From Pseudothioclava nitratireducens (GTDB lineage Bacteria > Pseudomonadota > Alphaproteobacteria > Rhodobacterales > Rhodobacteraceae): DNA of 64,000 nucleotides. The notes beneath the pieces were generated by a model. That model was not told the origin of the DNA and ran no database searches. It was given only the letters and a program-made list of their open reading frames with translations. Below are positions 20,854 to 29,878 of the stretch, piece after piece. The number at the start of each line of letters is the position of its first letter. The stretch's first letter is position 1. Location of the stretch: assembly GCF_029210495.1 (NCBI RefSeq), contig NZ_JARGDK010000011.1, positions 26,008-90,007 of the forward strand, given 5' to 3'. Made by a program: the position numbers and the translations under genes.

Positions 20854-21744
20854 TCAGCCTTTCGTGTGTTCCGCGATCCAGGTCGCGTTGGTCGTGATGC
20901 CCCCGAGGGGGAAGAAGTGGACGGCTTCGATGCCGAAGCTCGGATTGGCGGCCTTGTGTGCGGCGAGATCGTGCAGGATCTCGTCAGGCGTAAAGGGCAA
21001 AAGCAGCTTGGTCACGTCGCGCGCGCGTTTTTGCAGCACGTTGAGCGAGGGGCCGACGCCGCAGGCAATGGCGAATTTCAAAAGCGTTTGCAGCTTGGCC
21101 GGGCCCGCGATGCCGATATGGATCGGGATGTCGATGCCTTCGGCGGTCAGGCGGTTGACCCATTCGATGACCGGTTTCGCCTCAAAGCAGAACTGCGTCA
21201 CGATGGCCATGTCGGCATCGGTGCGTTCCGAGAATTTCTGTTTCCACTGAAGGGCTTCCATGACGTTCTTGTCACTGCCGTCGGCGTCGATGTCGCGGTT
21301 GCCCTCGGGGTGACCGGCGACGTGGAGGCGTGCGAAGCCGTCGAAGGCGCCGCTTTCGATGAGCTGCATCGAATTGTCGAAATCACCGACCGGCGTGCGC
21401 GGGCCACCGCCCAGCAAAAGGGCCTGTGTGACGCCGGCCTCGCCCTTGTAGCGCGCGACCCAGTCATGCAATTCAGCCGCGTCACGGATGATGCGCGCCG
21501 GGATATGCGGCATCGGCTCGAAGCCTTCATTGCGCAGGCGCTTGGCGGTTTCGAGCATTTCCTCGATGGGCGTGCCTTCGATATGCGCGATATAGACGCG
21601 GGTGCCTTGGGGCATGATGGCGCGGAAATCCTCGACCTTGGAGGCGGTGCGCGGCATCACCTCCATTGAGAACCCATCAAGAAACGCCGTCAGGTCGCCA
21701 TTCTTCGGGGGCTGTGCCTCGCGGCGAAATTGCAAAAGCGCCAT
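20854..21744 (-). CDS. methylenetetrahydrofolate reductase-like protein (MetF family)
   Basis: A 296-residue flavin-dependent barrel protein that would make 5-methyl-THF. Supporting features are S-M-E-V-M-P-R near the start, A-H-I-E-G, a glycine-rich L-L-L-G-G-G and I-V-T-Q-F-C-F-E followed by I-P-I-H-I-G-I. The start at 21744 has GGAGAG upstream, and the gene begins one base after the previous stop. Sequence is rather diverged from E. coli MetF, so a related C1 reductase cannot be excluded. Confidence 0.8.
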   Translation of the reverse strand: MALLQFRREAQPPKNGDLTAFLDGFSMEVMPRTASKVEDFRAIMPQGTRVYIAHIEGTPIEEMLETAKRLRNEGFEPMPHIPARIIRDAAELHDWVARYKGEAGVTQALLLGGGPRTPVGDFDNSMQLIESGAFDGFARLHVAGHPEGNRDIDADGSDKNVMEALQWKQKFSERTDADMAIVTQFCFEAKPVIEWVNRLTAEGIDIPIHIGIAGPAKLQTLLKFAIACGVGPSLNVLQKRARDVTKLLLPFTPDEILHDLAAHKAANPSFGIEAVHFFPLGGITTNATWIAEHTKG

Positions 21745-21745
21745 G

Positions 21746-22066
21746 TCACTCTCCGTCAGGGGGCGGGGGGCTGTCCCAGCCGTCATTGTCGATCAGCGCG
21801 CGAATGCGGGCCGCGTCATAGTCGGAGACGATACGTTCGAGCGCGGCCTCGGCGGCCTCGGCATCGCTGCCCTCGATCTCGATCCATGGCGTTTTGCGCC
21901 ACTCGGCGAGATAAGCGTCCGAGTCCTTCGCACCCACCTTCATCGCACAGCGGTCGATCGCTTGCTCGAAGCGTTCGGGCAGGGCTTTCTTGACCCCGCG
22001 CCGTCCCGCGCCCGCAATGATCTGGGCCGGAATGTCGCGCCATGTGACAAGGGTAATTTGCGCCAT
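21746..22066 (-). CDS. small conserved protein of the "virulence factor" family
   Basis: A 106-residue acidic protein with the features W-R-D-I-P-A-Q-I-I, R-R-G-x-K-x-x-L-P-E-R-F-x-x-A-I-D and A-Y-L-A-E-W-R. Databases label this family 'virulence factor', though a role in virulence is not supported here. The start at 22066 has AGGAGAGG upstream. Linkage to the MetF-like and pterin genes suggests a part in C1 or corrinoid metabolism (inference only). Confidence 0.72.
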   Translation of the reverse strand: MAQITLVTWRDIPAQIIAGAGRRGVKKALPERFEQAIDRCAMKVGAKDSDAYLAEWRKTPWIEIEGSDAEAAEAALERIVSDYDAARIRALIDNDGWDSPPPPDGE

Positions 22067-22353
22067 CTCGAATCCTCTCCTGAGCACAGCTTTACGCGCC
22101 GTCCCGCCCCGAGCCATGACGGTTTTCGACCTCTGGGCGTGCGCGTGCGACACTTGGCCCTTCTACCCGGCTTGCGGGGGCGCGACCACCATCCGGCCCA
22201 TGAAACTTTCGCAAGATAAAGATGAACGCGGCTCAGGCGGCAGCGGGCTGACGCCGCGGCGGGGTCAAAACGTGGTCAATCGGGTCGCGGCGTCTTGAAC
22301 CGGGGTCGTCAAACCGTTACCTTGGGGATAACTTGAAATCGGAGGGCGTGACT

Positions 22354-23475
22354 ATGGCGCCCAGGCGTCCCCGGTCTGCGGGCGCGTTCCCGAAGAAACC
22401 GGTAGAGCACCCCGCGACCCGTAAAAACGCCGAGAAGGGCGAGCTTTATGCTGCGCTCGATCTTGGCACCAACAGCTGCCGGATGCTGATCGCCCGACCG
22501 AAGGGCAATCAGTTTCAGGTGATCGACAGCTTTTCCAAGGCTGTCCAACTCGGTCACGGGCTTGAAGCCTCTGGCCGTTTGTCACGCAATTCGATGGCGC
22601 GCACCGTTCAGGCCCTTCAGATCTGCCGCCGCAAGATTGAGACGCATGGCGTGAAGCGGATGCGCCTTGTGGCGACCGAGGCGTGTCGGCGCGCGGGCAA
22701 TGCGCGCGATTTCATGCGTTTCGTGCGTCGTGAAACCGGGTTGCCGCTGGAAATTATCCCGCCCGAGGAAGAAGCCCGGCTGGCCGTAATCTCTTGCGCC
22801 TCGCTGGTCAGCCCGAAGACCGAGCAACTCTTGGTCGTCGATATCGGGGGCGGCTCGACCGAGCTGGTCTGGATCGACATTTCCGCCGTGCCGCCGCCAG
22901 ACCGCGCCCGCGCGATCATGCGACTGTCGGGCGGGTTCAATCAGCCCGATACGGGTGAACCGGCGGCTCGGGTGCTTGACTGGATTTCGGTGCCGCTGGG
23001 GGTGGCGACGCTCAAGGATCAGTTCTCGGATGTCGAGGACGACGCCGCGCGTTTCGCGTTGATGAGCTGGTTTTTCGAAGAGAAGCTTGCCGATTTTACC
23101 CCCTATGCCTCGGGCAGTCCGCAAGAGGGGTTTCAGGTGATTGGCACCTCGGGCACCGTGACCACGGTCGCGGCCTGCCACCTTGGACTGAAACGCTACG
23201 ACCGGACGCGGGTCGATGGGCTCACCATGAGTTCCGAGCAGATCGACGCGGTCATCCGCTCCTTCCTGCAACTCGGGCCCGAAGGCCGCCGCCTCGATCC
23301 GCGCATCGGGCGCGACCGGCACACGCTGATCATGTCGGGGGCCGCAATCTTGCAGGCGTTGATGCGGGTCTGGCCGACCGACCGGATGTCGGTCGCCGAT
23401 CGCGGCCTGCGCGAGGGGCTGCTCTATGCACAAATGGCCGCCGATGGCGTGCTCGAAGAATTGGGACAGATCTGA
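22354..23475 (+). CDS. ppx: exopolyphosphatase / pppGpp phosphohydrolase family
   Basis: A 373-residue member of the Ppx/GppA actin-like ATPase family. Motifs are [23 protein letters not shown] and G-T-S-G-T-V-T-T. It hydrolyses polyphosphate or pppGpp; sequence alone does not decide which. It is shorter than E. coli Ppx and lacks the C-terminal HD region, as usual in alphaproteobacteria. ATG at 22354 is chosen for GGAGGG seven bases upstream. It is coupled to rlmE (TGATG). Confidence 0.9.
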   Translation: MAPRRPRSAGAFPKKPVEHPATRKNAEKGELYAALDLGTNSCRMLIARPKGNQFQVIDSFSKAVQLGHGLEASGRLSRNSMARTVQALQICRRKIETHGVKRMRLVATEACRRAGNARDFMRFVRRETGLPLEIIPPEEEARLAVISCASLVSPKTEQLLVVDIGGGSTELVWIDISAVPPPDRARAIMRLSGGFNQPDTGEPAARVLDWISVPLGVATLKDQFSDVEDDAARFALMSWFFEEKLADFTPYASGSPQEGFQVIGTSGTVTTVAACHLGLKRYDRTRVDGLTMSSEQIDAVIRSFLQLGPEGRRLDPRIGRDRHTLIMSGAAILQALMRVWPTDRMSVADRGLREGLLYAQMAADGVLEELGQI

Positions 23476-24236
23476 TGGTCAAGACACCTACCGGCAAGAA
23501 CACCTCCGGGCGCGGGCAGCGCGATCTGCGCGTCCGGGTCAAGACGGCGAAGGGGCGCAAGCTGAGTTCGACGCTTTGGCTCGAACGGCAGCTCAACGAC
23601 CCCTATGTCGTGCGTGCCAGGAAAGAGGGCTACCGGGGCCGCGCCGCCTACAAGATCATGGAGCTGGACGACAAGTATCGCTTCCTCGTTCCGGGCGCGC
23701 GGGTGGTCGATCTGGGCTGCGCGCCGGGCGGTTGGTGTCAGGTGGCGGTGAAGCGGGTGAATGCGCTTGGCGAGAAATCCGGCAAGAAGCGCGGCACCGT
23801 TCTGGGCGTCGATCTGCAAGAGGTCGATCCAATCGCCGGCGCGGACATTCACCAGCTCGATTTTCTCGAAGAGGGCGCGGACCAAAAGGTGAAGGACTGG
23901 CTGGGCGGCAAGGCCGATGTGGTCATGTCGGACATGGCGGCTTCGGCCTCGGGCAACCAGCAGGTCGATCACCTGCGCATCATCACGCTGTGCGAACACG
24001 CCGCCTACTTTGCCTTCGACGTGCTCGAAGAGGGCGGCACTTTTGTCGCCAAGGTGCTGGCGGGCGGTGCGGAGCAGGAATTGCTGCTTGTTCTCAAGAA
24101 GAACTTCACCAAGGTCGCAAATGTGAAACCGCCGGCGAGCCGCAAAGACAGTTCCGAGAAGTTCGTTGTGGCACAGGGCTTTAGGGGCAAGCGCCACGAG
24201 GATGGCGCGGGCGAGAGCGCGGGGGACTACGACTAA
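23475..24236 (+). CDS. rlmE: 23S rRNA 2'-O-methyltransferase RlmE (FtsJ)
   Basis: A 253-residue SAM methyltransferase that methylates U2552 of 23S r[13 protein letters not shown] provides the first catalytic Lys, [11 protein letters not shown] is the SAM loop, M-S-D-M-A carries the catalytic Asp and F-V-A-K-V-L the second Lys. A charged N-terminal 30-residue extension is typical of alphaproteobacteria. Its stop codon sits in the loop of a small hairpin (CTACGAC / GTCGTAG, 24227-24244). Confidence 0.93.
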   Translation: MVKTPTGKNTSGRGQRDLRVRVKTAKGRKLSSTLWLERQLNDPYVVRARKEGYRGRAAYKIMELDDKYRFLVPGARVVDLGCAPGGWCQVAVKRVNALGEKSGKKRGTVLGVDLQEVDPIAGADIHQLDFLEEGADQKVKDWLGGKADVVMSDMAASASGNQQVDHLRIITLCEHAAYFAFDVLEEGGTFVAKVLAGGAEQELLLVLKKNFTKVANVKPPASRKDSSEKFVVAQGFRGKRHEDGAGESAGDYD

Positions 24237-24332
24237 GGTCGTAGGGCATCTGCGACCCCGGCGATTGTCTGGGGGCCAAAAGCGCTTATCCTGTTCGCTC
24301 CACGCTTGCGGAAAGAGGGGAGGCTTTTCGTC

Positions 24333-25310
24333 ATGACGTCGCTGCACCACCGCGCGCAACCGCGCAACCACGCCGATATCGTGAAATCCGTCGTCGCCTC
24401 GTCCTCGGCGGCCGGGCGGCCGGGCTTTGCGGCCAGTTGGCGGCGTTCGCTGATCCATCACAAGATTGACCCCGGTCGCGCGGAACGGCTCGACCGCCTG
24501 ACCGAGGGCGAGATGCGCGAGCGACGCGAGGCGGCGGGGCTTTTGGTCGCCGTTGCGACGCCCGTGCTCGACCGTCTGGCGCGGGCGGCCTGCGATACCG
24601 GCTGCACGGTGCTTTTGTCGGATGCGGAGGGGCTTATCCTCGATGAGCGGGTGCGCTCGGGCGATCTGGGTGATTTTCATGCCTCGAACCTCGCGCCCGG
24701 CTCGGACTGGTCTGAAGGGGCGGAGGGCACGAACGGGATCGGCACCTGTGTCGCCGAAGGGCGCCCCGTGGTGGTCTGGCGTGACCAGCATTTCCGCGCG
24801 AACAATACCGGGCTGACCTGCATGGGCGCGCCGATCTTTGGCGCGGGCGGAGAGCTTGCGGGTGTGATCGACGTCTCCTCGGCGCGCCACGACATGACCG
24901 AAGGCTATGCGCGGCTCGTCGCGCTGACGGTGCAGGATGCGGCGCATCGGATCGAGGCTGACCTGTTCCGCGCCTGCTATGACGGCGCGCGGATTCTCTC
25001 GACCGGGTCGGGCGAAAGCGCGCCGCAGGGTGTCATGCTGCTCGCGCTCGACCGCGACGATCTGGTGATCGGGGCCACGCGCGCGGCGCGGCGGCATCTG
25101 GGGCTGGAAGACGGCCAGATCGGGCGCTTGCCCGCGAATGATCTTCTCGAAGAGGCCGGGGCGCGCGGTGGTCTGCAAGAGGCGCAGCGCGCCGAGATGG
25201 CCCGCGCTCTCGCGCGCAATCACGGCAATGTCTCTGCGGCGGCGCGTGATCTGGGTATCGGGCGGGCAACGTTTTACCGCAAGGCCAAGGCGCTCAATCT
25301 TGAAGTGTGA
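24333..25310 (+). CDS. GAF-domain Fis-type regulator lacking the AAA+ module
   Basis: A 325-residue regulator. Residues 1-210 match the N-terminal region of AcoR-type activators, including the G-T-N-G-I-G-T motif of the GAF sensor. The C-terminal 40 residues (A-L-A-R-N-H-G-N-V-S-A-A-A-R-D-L-G-I-G-R-A-T-F-Y-R-K) are a Fis-like HTH. The sigma54-contacting AAA+ domain between them is absent, so it cannot act as a standard bacterial enhancer-binding protein. The ATG at 24333 has GGGGAGG upstream. It converges on the binding-protein gene. Confidence 0.82.
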   Translation: MTSLHHRAQPRNHADIVKSVVASSSAAGRPGFAASWRRSLIHHKIDPGRAERLDRLTEGEMRERREAAGLLVAVATPVLDRLARAACDTGCTVLLSDAEGLILDERVRSGDLGDFHASNLAPGSDWSEGAEGTNGIGTCVAEGRPVVVWRDQHFRANNTGLTCMGAPIFGAGGELAGVIDVSSARHDMTEGYARLVALTVQDAAHRIEADLFRACYDGARILSTGSGESAPQGVMLLALDRDDLVIGATRAARRHLGLEDGQIGRLPANDLLEEAGARGGLQEAQRAEMARALARNHGNVSAAARDLGIGRATFYRKAKALNLEV

Positions 25311-25339
25311 TCGGGGCGCGACCTGCGGACCCCAATGCA

Positions 25340-25363
25340 AAAGGGCGCCCGGAGGCGCCCTTT
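25340..25363. terminator. bidirectional terminator
   Basis: A perfect 10-base inverted repeat AAAGGGCGCC / GGCGCCCTTT with a four-base loop, between convergent stops of the GAF regulator and the binding-protein gene. A-rich and T-rich flanks allow intrinsic termination on both strands. Confidence 0.88.
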
Positions 25364-25380
25364 GATCTTTCTGAACGGGA

Positions 25381-26430
25381 TCAGAACCCGGCCTTGATCT
25401 TTTCGAACTCGGCCAGCTGACGCTCGCGCAGCGCCGGATCGTTCGGGGTCTGGGCGAGCACCGGGGCGGTGATCTCGTTCAGGCCCGCATCGACCAGCTC
25501 CTCATCCGAGATCAGCGCCATCGCCGCCTTGCTGGTGTGGCCGTAGCCGATCGCGTCAAGCAGCGCGGGGCCTGCCTCGGGGCGCAGCCATGCGTTGATG
25601 AAGTCATAGAGCTTATCTTCCGAGCCGGGGCCGTCCTTCATGTTGACGAAGCCGCAGAAGAACGAGGACGAGCCTTCGGTCGCTTCGCGCTGGAAGGCGA
25701 CAGGGTAATCATCTTCGCGCAGATAGGTCACGCCATCGTTCCACGACCACGACACCAGAACTTCGCCCGACGCCATGGTTTGCGCCTGCTCCGAGGGGTC
25801 GGCCCAATAGCTTTGCACGTTCTGATGCGCCTCGCGCAGCCAGGCGGCGGCGGCGGCGAACTGTTCCTCGGTGACATTGGTCCAGTCGGTCACGCCGGTC
25901 GCAAGATAGGCCAGCGCCCAGACGTCGTCCGAGCTGTCGGGCAACGAGGTGCGGCCCTGATATTTGGGGTTGGTAAAGACGTTGAGCGAGGCGACATCCT
26001 CAGCCGGAACTTCTTCGGGGTTGTAGGCAACCGCGGTCGCGCCCCAGTCGGTCGGAATATACCACACGCCCTGATCGTCCTTGAAGATCGGCGAGTTGAG
26101 GTATTTCGGGTCGATATTGGCGAACTCGGGAATGCGCGAGACATCCCACGGCTCGATCAGCCCGGCATCGCGGTATTTCGAAACCATCTGCGAGCAGGGA
26201 TGCGCGGTGTCCGCCTTGAAGCCCGAGGCGAGTTTTTGATAGGCCTCGTCATCATCGCCGTAGAAGGTGTAGGAGGGGCTGTCGCCATGTTTCTCGGTAT
26301 AGGTGGCGAACAGGCCCGGCTCTTCGAAGCCCGCCCAGTCGAAGACCAGCAGGTCCGGGTCGGCGGCCTGCGCCGGAATCGCAAGGGCGAGGGCGGCGGT
26401 GCCCGCCATCAGAGAGGTGAGTTTTTTCAT
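25381..26430 (-). CDS. polyamine-type ABC substrate-binding protein (orphan)
   Basis: A 349-residue periplasmic binding protein with a signal peptide ending A-I-P-A-Q-A. The PotD/PotF-like features are L-V-F-D-W-A-G-F near the mature start, Y-I-P-T-D-W-G-A-T-A-V-A-Y-N and V-S-W-S-W-N-D-G. The ligand is likely a polyamine or other short amine. No permease or ATPase gene is adjacent, so it must serve a transporter encoded elsewhere. The long upstream extension of the frame is shadow; M-K-K-L-T-S starts the signal. Confidence 0.88.
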   Translation of the reverse strand: MKKLTSLMAGTAALALAIPAQAADPDLLVFDWAGFEEPGLFATYTEKHGDSPSYTFYGDDDEAYQKLASGFKADTAHPCSQMVSKYRDAGLIEPWDVSRIPEFANIDPKYLNSPIFKDDQGVWYIPTDWGATAVAYNPEEVPAEDVASLNVFTNPKYQGRTSLPDSSDDVWALAYLATGVTDWTNVTEEQFAAAAAWLREAHQNVQSYWADPSEQAQTMASGEVLVSWSWNDGVTYLREDDYPVAFQREATEGSSSFFCGFVNMKDGPGSEDKLYDFINAWLRPEAGPALLDAIGYGHTSKAAMALISDEELVDAGLNEITAPVLAQTPNDPALRERQLAEFEKIKAGF

Positions 26431-26616
26431 TTTTCGAAAGATATCCCTGTTGGTGAGATGAGTTCTGCTCTCGACGCTAGAGCGGAGCTTTTGCCCCCGC
26501 AAGAGCTTTTGCCACGGCTGGCCGGGATTTGATCCCCGTCGCGCGCGCGTCTTGTGCTGGACGTGCGGCACGCGGGGCCTAACTGGGCGACGAGACGAAA
26601 CATGAAGGAAATGACG

Positions 26617-28038
26617 ATGGGGACGGCTCCGATCATTTTGTGGTTCCGGCGCGACTTGCGGCTGCATGATCATCCCGCGCTTGTGGCGGCCTGCGACAGT
26701 GGGCGGCCGGTGATTCCGGTATTCATCCATGACGAGACGGTCGAGGCGATGGGGGCGGCGCCGAAATGGCGGTTGGGGCTTGGGCTGGCGCGTTTCGCCA
26801 AGGCACTGGAAGGGCAGGGCAGTCGTCTGATCCTGCGGCGCGGTCGCGCGCGCGACGTGCTTGAGGCGCTGATTGCCGAAACCGGGGCCGAGGCCGTCTA
26901 CTGGACCCGCTACTACGACCGCGCCGCAAGGGCGCGCGACAGCGAGATCAAGGCGTCCTTGAAGGAGCGCGGTCTGGAGGCGCAAAGCTATCCGGGCCAC
27001 CTGTTATTCGAGCCGTGGGAGGTCGAGACCGGGACGGGCGGACCCTACCGGGTTTATTCGCCCTATTGGCGCGCGGTCAAAGATCGTGGCGTCGATGCCC
27101 CTCTGAAACGTCCCGACGCGATCCCTGCGCCCTCGGACTGGCCCGCGAGTGAGGCGCTGGAGGATTGGGCGATGGGCGCGGCCATGCGGCGCGGGGCTGA
27201 GATCGTCGCGCGACATGTGCATGTGGGCGAAGAAGTGGCGCTTGGTCGCCTTGGTGCCTTCGTGCAGCACAAGATCGGCGCCTATAAGGAGGAGCGCGAT
27301 TTCCCGGCGGTGGATGCCTGTTCGGGCCTGTCCGAGAACCTGACCTATGGCGAGATCTCACCGCGTGTGATCTGGCATGCGGGCTGGCGGCAGATGCAGG
27401 ACGGCGCACGAGGGGCAGAGCATTTCCTCAAGGAACTGGTCTGGCGCGAATTCGCCTGGCACCTGCTTTACCACTTCCCCGAAATGGACCGCGCGAACTG
27501 GCGCGAGGAGTGGGACGCCTTCGGCTGGCGGGGCGACAACGATCAGGCCGAGGCATGGCGGCGGGGCCTGACCGGCGAGCCCTTCGTCGATGCCGCCATG
27601 CGCGAGATGTATGTGACCGGCACCATGCACAATCGCGCCAGAATGATTGCAGCGTCTTATCTGACGAAACATTTGCTGACGGATTGGCGGGTGGGTCTTG
27701 CGTGGTTCGCGGACTGTCTGATCGACTGGGACCCGGCCTCGAATGCGATGGGCTGGCAATGGGTCGCGGGCTCCGGTCCGGACGCCGCGCCTTACTTCCG
27801 CATCTTCAATCCGGCCGGACAGGCGGAGAAGTTCGACACCGACGGAACCTATCGCAAACGCTTTATTGCAGAGGGAAATCGTCACGCGCCCGACACTGCC
27901 CGCGCCTATTTCGAGGCGGTCCCGCGCAGCTGGCGTCTCGCCCCTTCGCAGGCCTATCCAAAGCCCGTCGTCGATCTGGCGCAGGGACGGGCACGGGCGC
28001 TCGACGCATATGAGGCGCGCAAGGCTGCGGACGGGTAA
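26617..28038 (+). CDS. cryptochrome/DNA photolyase family
   Basis: A 473-residue flavoprotein with the N-terminal Rossmann (antenna) part starting I-I-L-W-F-R-R-D-L-R-L-H-D-H-P. A C-terminal FAD-binding helical domain contains L-S-E-N-L-T-Y-G-E-I-S-P-R, W-R-E-F-A-W-H-L-L, M-H-N-R-A-R-M-I and the tryptophan-rich D-W-D-P-A-S-N-A-M-G-W-Q-W-V. It fits class I CPD photolyases, which split pyrimidine dimers with blue light. ATG at 26617 is preferred (AGGA seven bases upstream); 26602 and 26611 are alternatives. Confidence 0.92.
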   Translation: MGTAPIILWFRRDLRLHDHPALVAACDSGRPVIPVFIHDETVEAMGAAPKWRLGLGLARFAKALEGQGSRLILRRGRARDVLEALIAETGAEAVYWTRYYDRAARARDSEIKASLKERGLEAQSYPGHLLFEPWEVETGTGGPYRVYSPYWRAVKDRGVDAPLKRPDAIPAPSDWPASEALEDWAMGAAMRRGAEIVARHVHVGEEVALGRLGAFVQHKIGAYKEERDFPAVDACSGLSENLTYGEISPRVIWHAGWRQMQDGARGAEHFLKELVWREFAWHLLYHFPEMDRANWREEWDAFGWRGDNDQAEAWRRGLTGEPFVDAAMREMYVTGTMHNRARMIAASYLTKHLLTDWRVGLAWFADCLIDWDPASNAMGWQWVAGSGPDAAPYFRIFNPAGQAEKFDTDGTYRKRFIAEGNRHAPDTARAYFEAVPRSWRLAPSQAYPKPVVDLAQGRARALDAYEARKAADG

Positions 28039-28121
28039 CCCTGCGGAAGTCATTCCCAAATTCTGCCATATTCGCGCGTTAACGTCGCTCGAAACGGGAG
28101 ACCGATCACAGAGGCGAGTTC

Positions 28122-28604
28122 ATGCAACGAGTAGTCTTGCGCGGCAGCAGTTCTGCGCACCTGCCAACGATTTCGAGGCTTTTTGGGGGCATAGGGCTGG
28201 CCTTCACCGGCTTCTTTGCCGGGTCAACGGTGATGCCTTACCTTCCGATCGTTCTAAAGGGGGCGGGGGTGCTGCCTCTGGTCGCGGCCTCGTTCGGATT
28301 GCTGGTCGGCTGGCGCGTGATCGGTCCGCAGGTCGGTCAGGGCTACCGGAACGCGATGATGGTGGGTCTGCGCGGCGCGCTCTATGTTGCGATCTGGGCA
28401 CTGATCTATCTGGGGGCGGCGCAGATGCTGCGCCTGTCGCTGCGCCTGCAATATGACAGCGTGACCGAAGCGGTACTCGACGTGGTGGCCAAGGGGATCG
28501 AGTTCGGGATCGCCTCGTTCCAGCCGCCCGTGATCGGGACCCTGCTTGTCGGCGGCGTGCTTTCGGGTATCTTCGCCGAATGGGGGCGTGCGCGCTGGCG
28601 CTGA
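28122..28604 (+). CDS. trgA: TrgA family membrane protein
   Basis: A 160-residue protein with about four transmembrane helices. Family features are F-G-L-L-V-G-W-R-V-I-G-P-Q-V-G-Q-G-Y and M-L-R-L-S-L-R-L-Q-Y-D followed by a G-T-L-L-V-G-G-V-L-S-G end. TrgA was named from the Rhodobacter sphaeroides tellurite-resistance locus. It is followed by a TrgB-like gene and cysK, the same order. Its molecular activity is unknown. The N-terminal 15 residues may be an over-extension. Confidence 0.82.
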   Translation: MQRVVLRGSSSAHLPTISRLFGGIGLAFTGFFAGSTVMPYLPIVLKGAGVLPLVAASFGLLVGWRVIGPQVGQGYRNAMMVGLRGALYVAIWALIYLGAAQMLRLSLRLQYDSVTEAVLDVVAKGIEFGIASFQPPVIGTLLVGGVLSGIFAEWGRARWR

Positions 28605-28652
28605 CGGGCGGTTCGCACGCGCCGACTTGAATGAAGAAGGCCGTGCAAAGAC

Positions 28653-29795
28653 TTGACCTGCAATTACTTTTTCTACGGAACCTTGCGTCATGTGCCGCTG
28701 CTCGAAGCGGTTCTGGGACATCCGGTTGAGGCCCGTTCGGCCCGCGCGGCGGGCTTTTCGGCCTTCCATGCCACGCGCGCAAACCGCAGCTATGTTTTCC
28801 CGGTTCTGGCCGAGGCGCGGGGGGCGAGCGCTGAGGGCATCGTCGTCACCCTGAGCGCCGAGGACCGCCGCAGGCTCGATTATTACGAGGCGGGCTATCA
28901 GGCCGCGCCGATTGCCGTCGAAATCGGCGCAGAGCCGCAAGAAGCATTGACCTATCGCGCGCCGCTCGACCAGTTCGCGCCCGGCGCAGCTTGGGTGTTT
29001 GACGACTGGCAATCCCGGTGGGGCGCCATCGTGACCGAGGCTGCGGCCGAGTTCATGTCCGGGCTTGATCACATCCCGGCGACGCAGGGGCTTGGGCGCT
29101 TTCCGATGATCCTGGTGCGGGCAGCCTCGCGGTTGCGCGCACGGGCCAGCCAAAGCCCCGCCACGCTGCGGCGGGCGGCGCAGCCGCGCGATGTCGAGAT
29201 CGACCATGTCGCGCCCGGCTATGCGCATTTCTTCGCGGTGGAAGATTATCAGCTTCGGCATCGCAGATTCGATGGCGGCCAGAGCGAGACACTCGACCGC
29301 GCGGCCTTTGTTTCGGGCGATGCGGCCTGCGTTCTGCCCTATGATCCTGTCCGTGACCGGGTGCTTTTGATCGAACAGTTCCGCATCGGGCCGATGGCGC
29401 GCGGCGATCGCAACCCGTGGCTTCTTGAACCCGTCGCGGGGCGGGTCGATCCGCTGGAAACCCCCGAGGAGGCGGCGCGCCGCGAGGCTGTCGAGGAAGC
29501 GGGCATCACGCTGGGCGATCTGATCCCGACGCCACATTTCTATCCGACGCCCGCGGCGAAATCGGAATATCTTTATTGTTACATTGGCTTGGCGGAGCTT
29601 CCTGATTTGCCCGAGGGCGGGGGCGGTCTGGCCGATGAGCATGAGGATATCCGCCGCCATCTGGTTTCCTTCGACCGGCTGATGGAATTGGTCGAGACTG
29701 GCGAGGCGGAAAACGGGCCGTTGCTGGTGATTGCGCTCTGGCTCGCACGTCAGCGTGACCGGCTTCGCGCGCAGGCCGGGGTCGAAAGGGCTTGA
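28653..29795 (+). CDS. trgB: TrgB: gamma-glutamylcyclotransferase-like plus NUDIX hydrolase
   Basis: A 380-residue two-domain protein. Residues 1-120 have the AIG2/GGCT-like start Y-F-F-Y-G-T-L-R. The C-terminal half has a perfect NUDIX box (G-x5-E-x7-R-E-A-V-E-E-A-G-I) at about 262-284 and resembles ADP-ribose pyrophosphatases. The only good start is TTG at 28653, with AAGAAGG 12 bases upstream, so the start is tentative and translation may be low. The pair of activities points to glutathione-like or nucleotide-sugar turnover under tellurite or oxidative stress (inference). Confidence 0.8.
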   Translation: MTCNYFFYGTLRHVPLLEAVLGHPVEARSARAAGFSAFHATRANRSYVFPVLAEARGASAEGIVVTLSAEDRRRLDYYEAGYQAAPIAVEIGAEPQEALTYRAPLDQFAPGAAWVFDDWQSRWGAIVTEAAAEFMSGLDHIPATQGLGRFPMILVRAASRLRARASQSPATLRRAAQPRDVEIDHVAPGYAHFFAVEDYQLRHRRFDGGQSETLDRAAFVSGDAACVLPYDPVRDRVLLIEQFRIGPMARGDRNPWLLEPVAGRVDPLETPEEAARREAVEEAGITLGDLIPTPHFYPTPAAKSEYLYCYIGLAELPDLPEGGGGLADEHEDIRRHLVSFDRLMELVETGEAENGPLLVIALWLARQRDRLRAQAGVERA

Positions 29796-29878
29796 GGCCC
29801 GCGCGCGCGCGCCCTAAGTCTGGACAGACACTTGCGCGAATGCTGGCCTGAACATATCGGGCCGAGGGAGGGACTGAG

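Noticed and set aside
22117..22298. Short plus-strand frame upstream of ppx
   Set aside because: No ribosome site, composition unlike real genes here; region is better seen as a divergent promoter gap.
22067..22353. SAM or cobalamin riboswitch before the C1 cluster or ppx
   Set aside because: No recognisable conserved riboswitch core was found by eye; a covariance-model search would be decisive.
23424..25340. 638-codon open frame opposite rlmE and the GAF regulator
   Set aside because: Antisense to two good genes, arginine-rich and without motifs.
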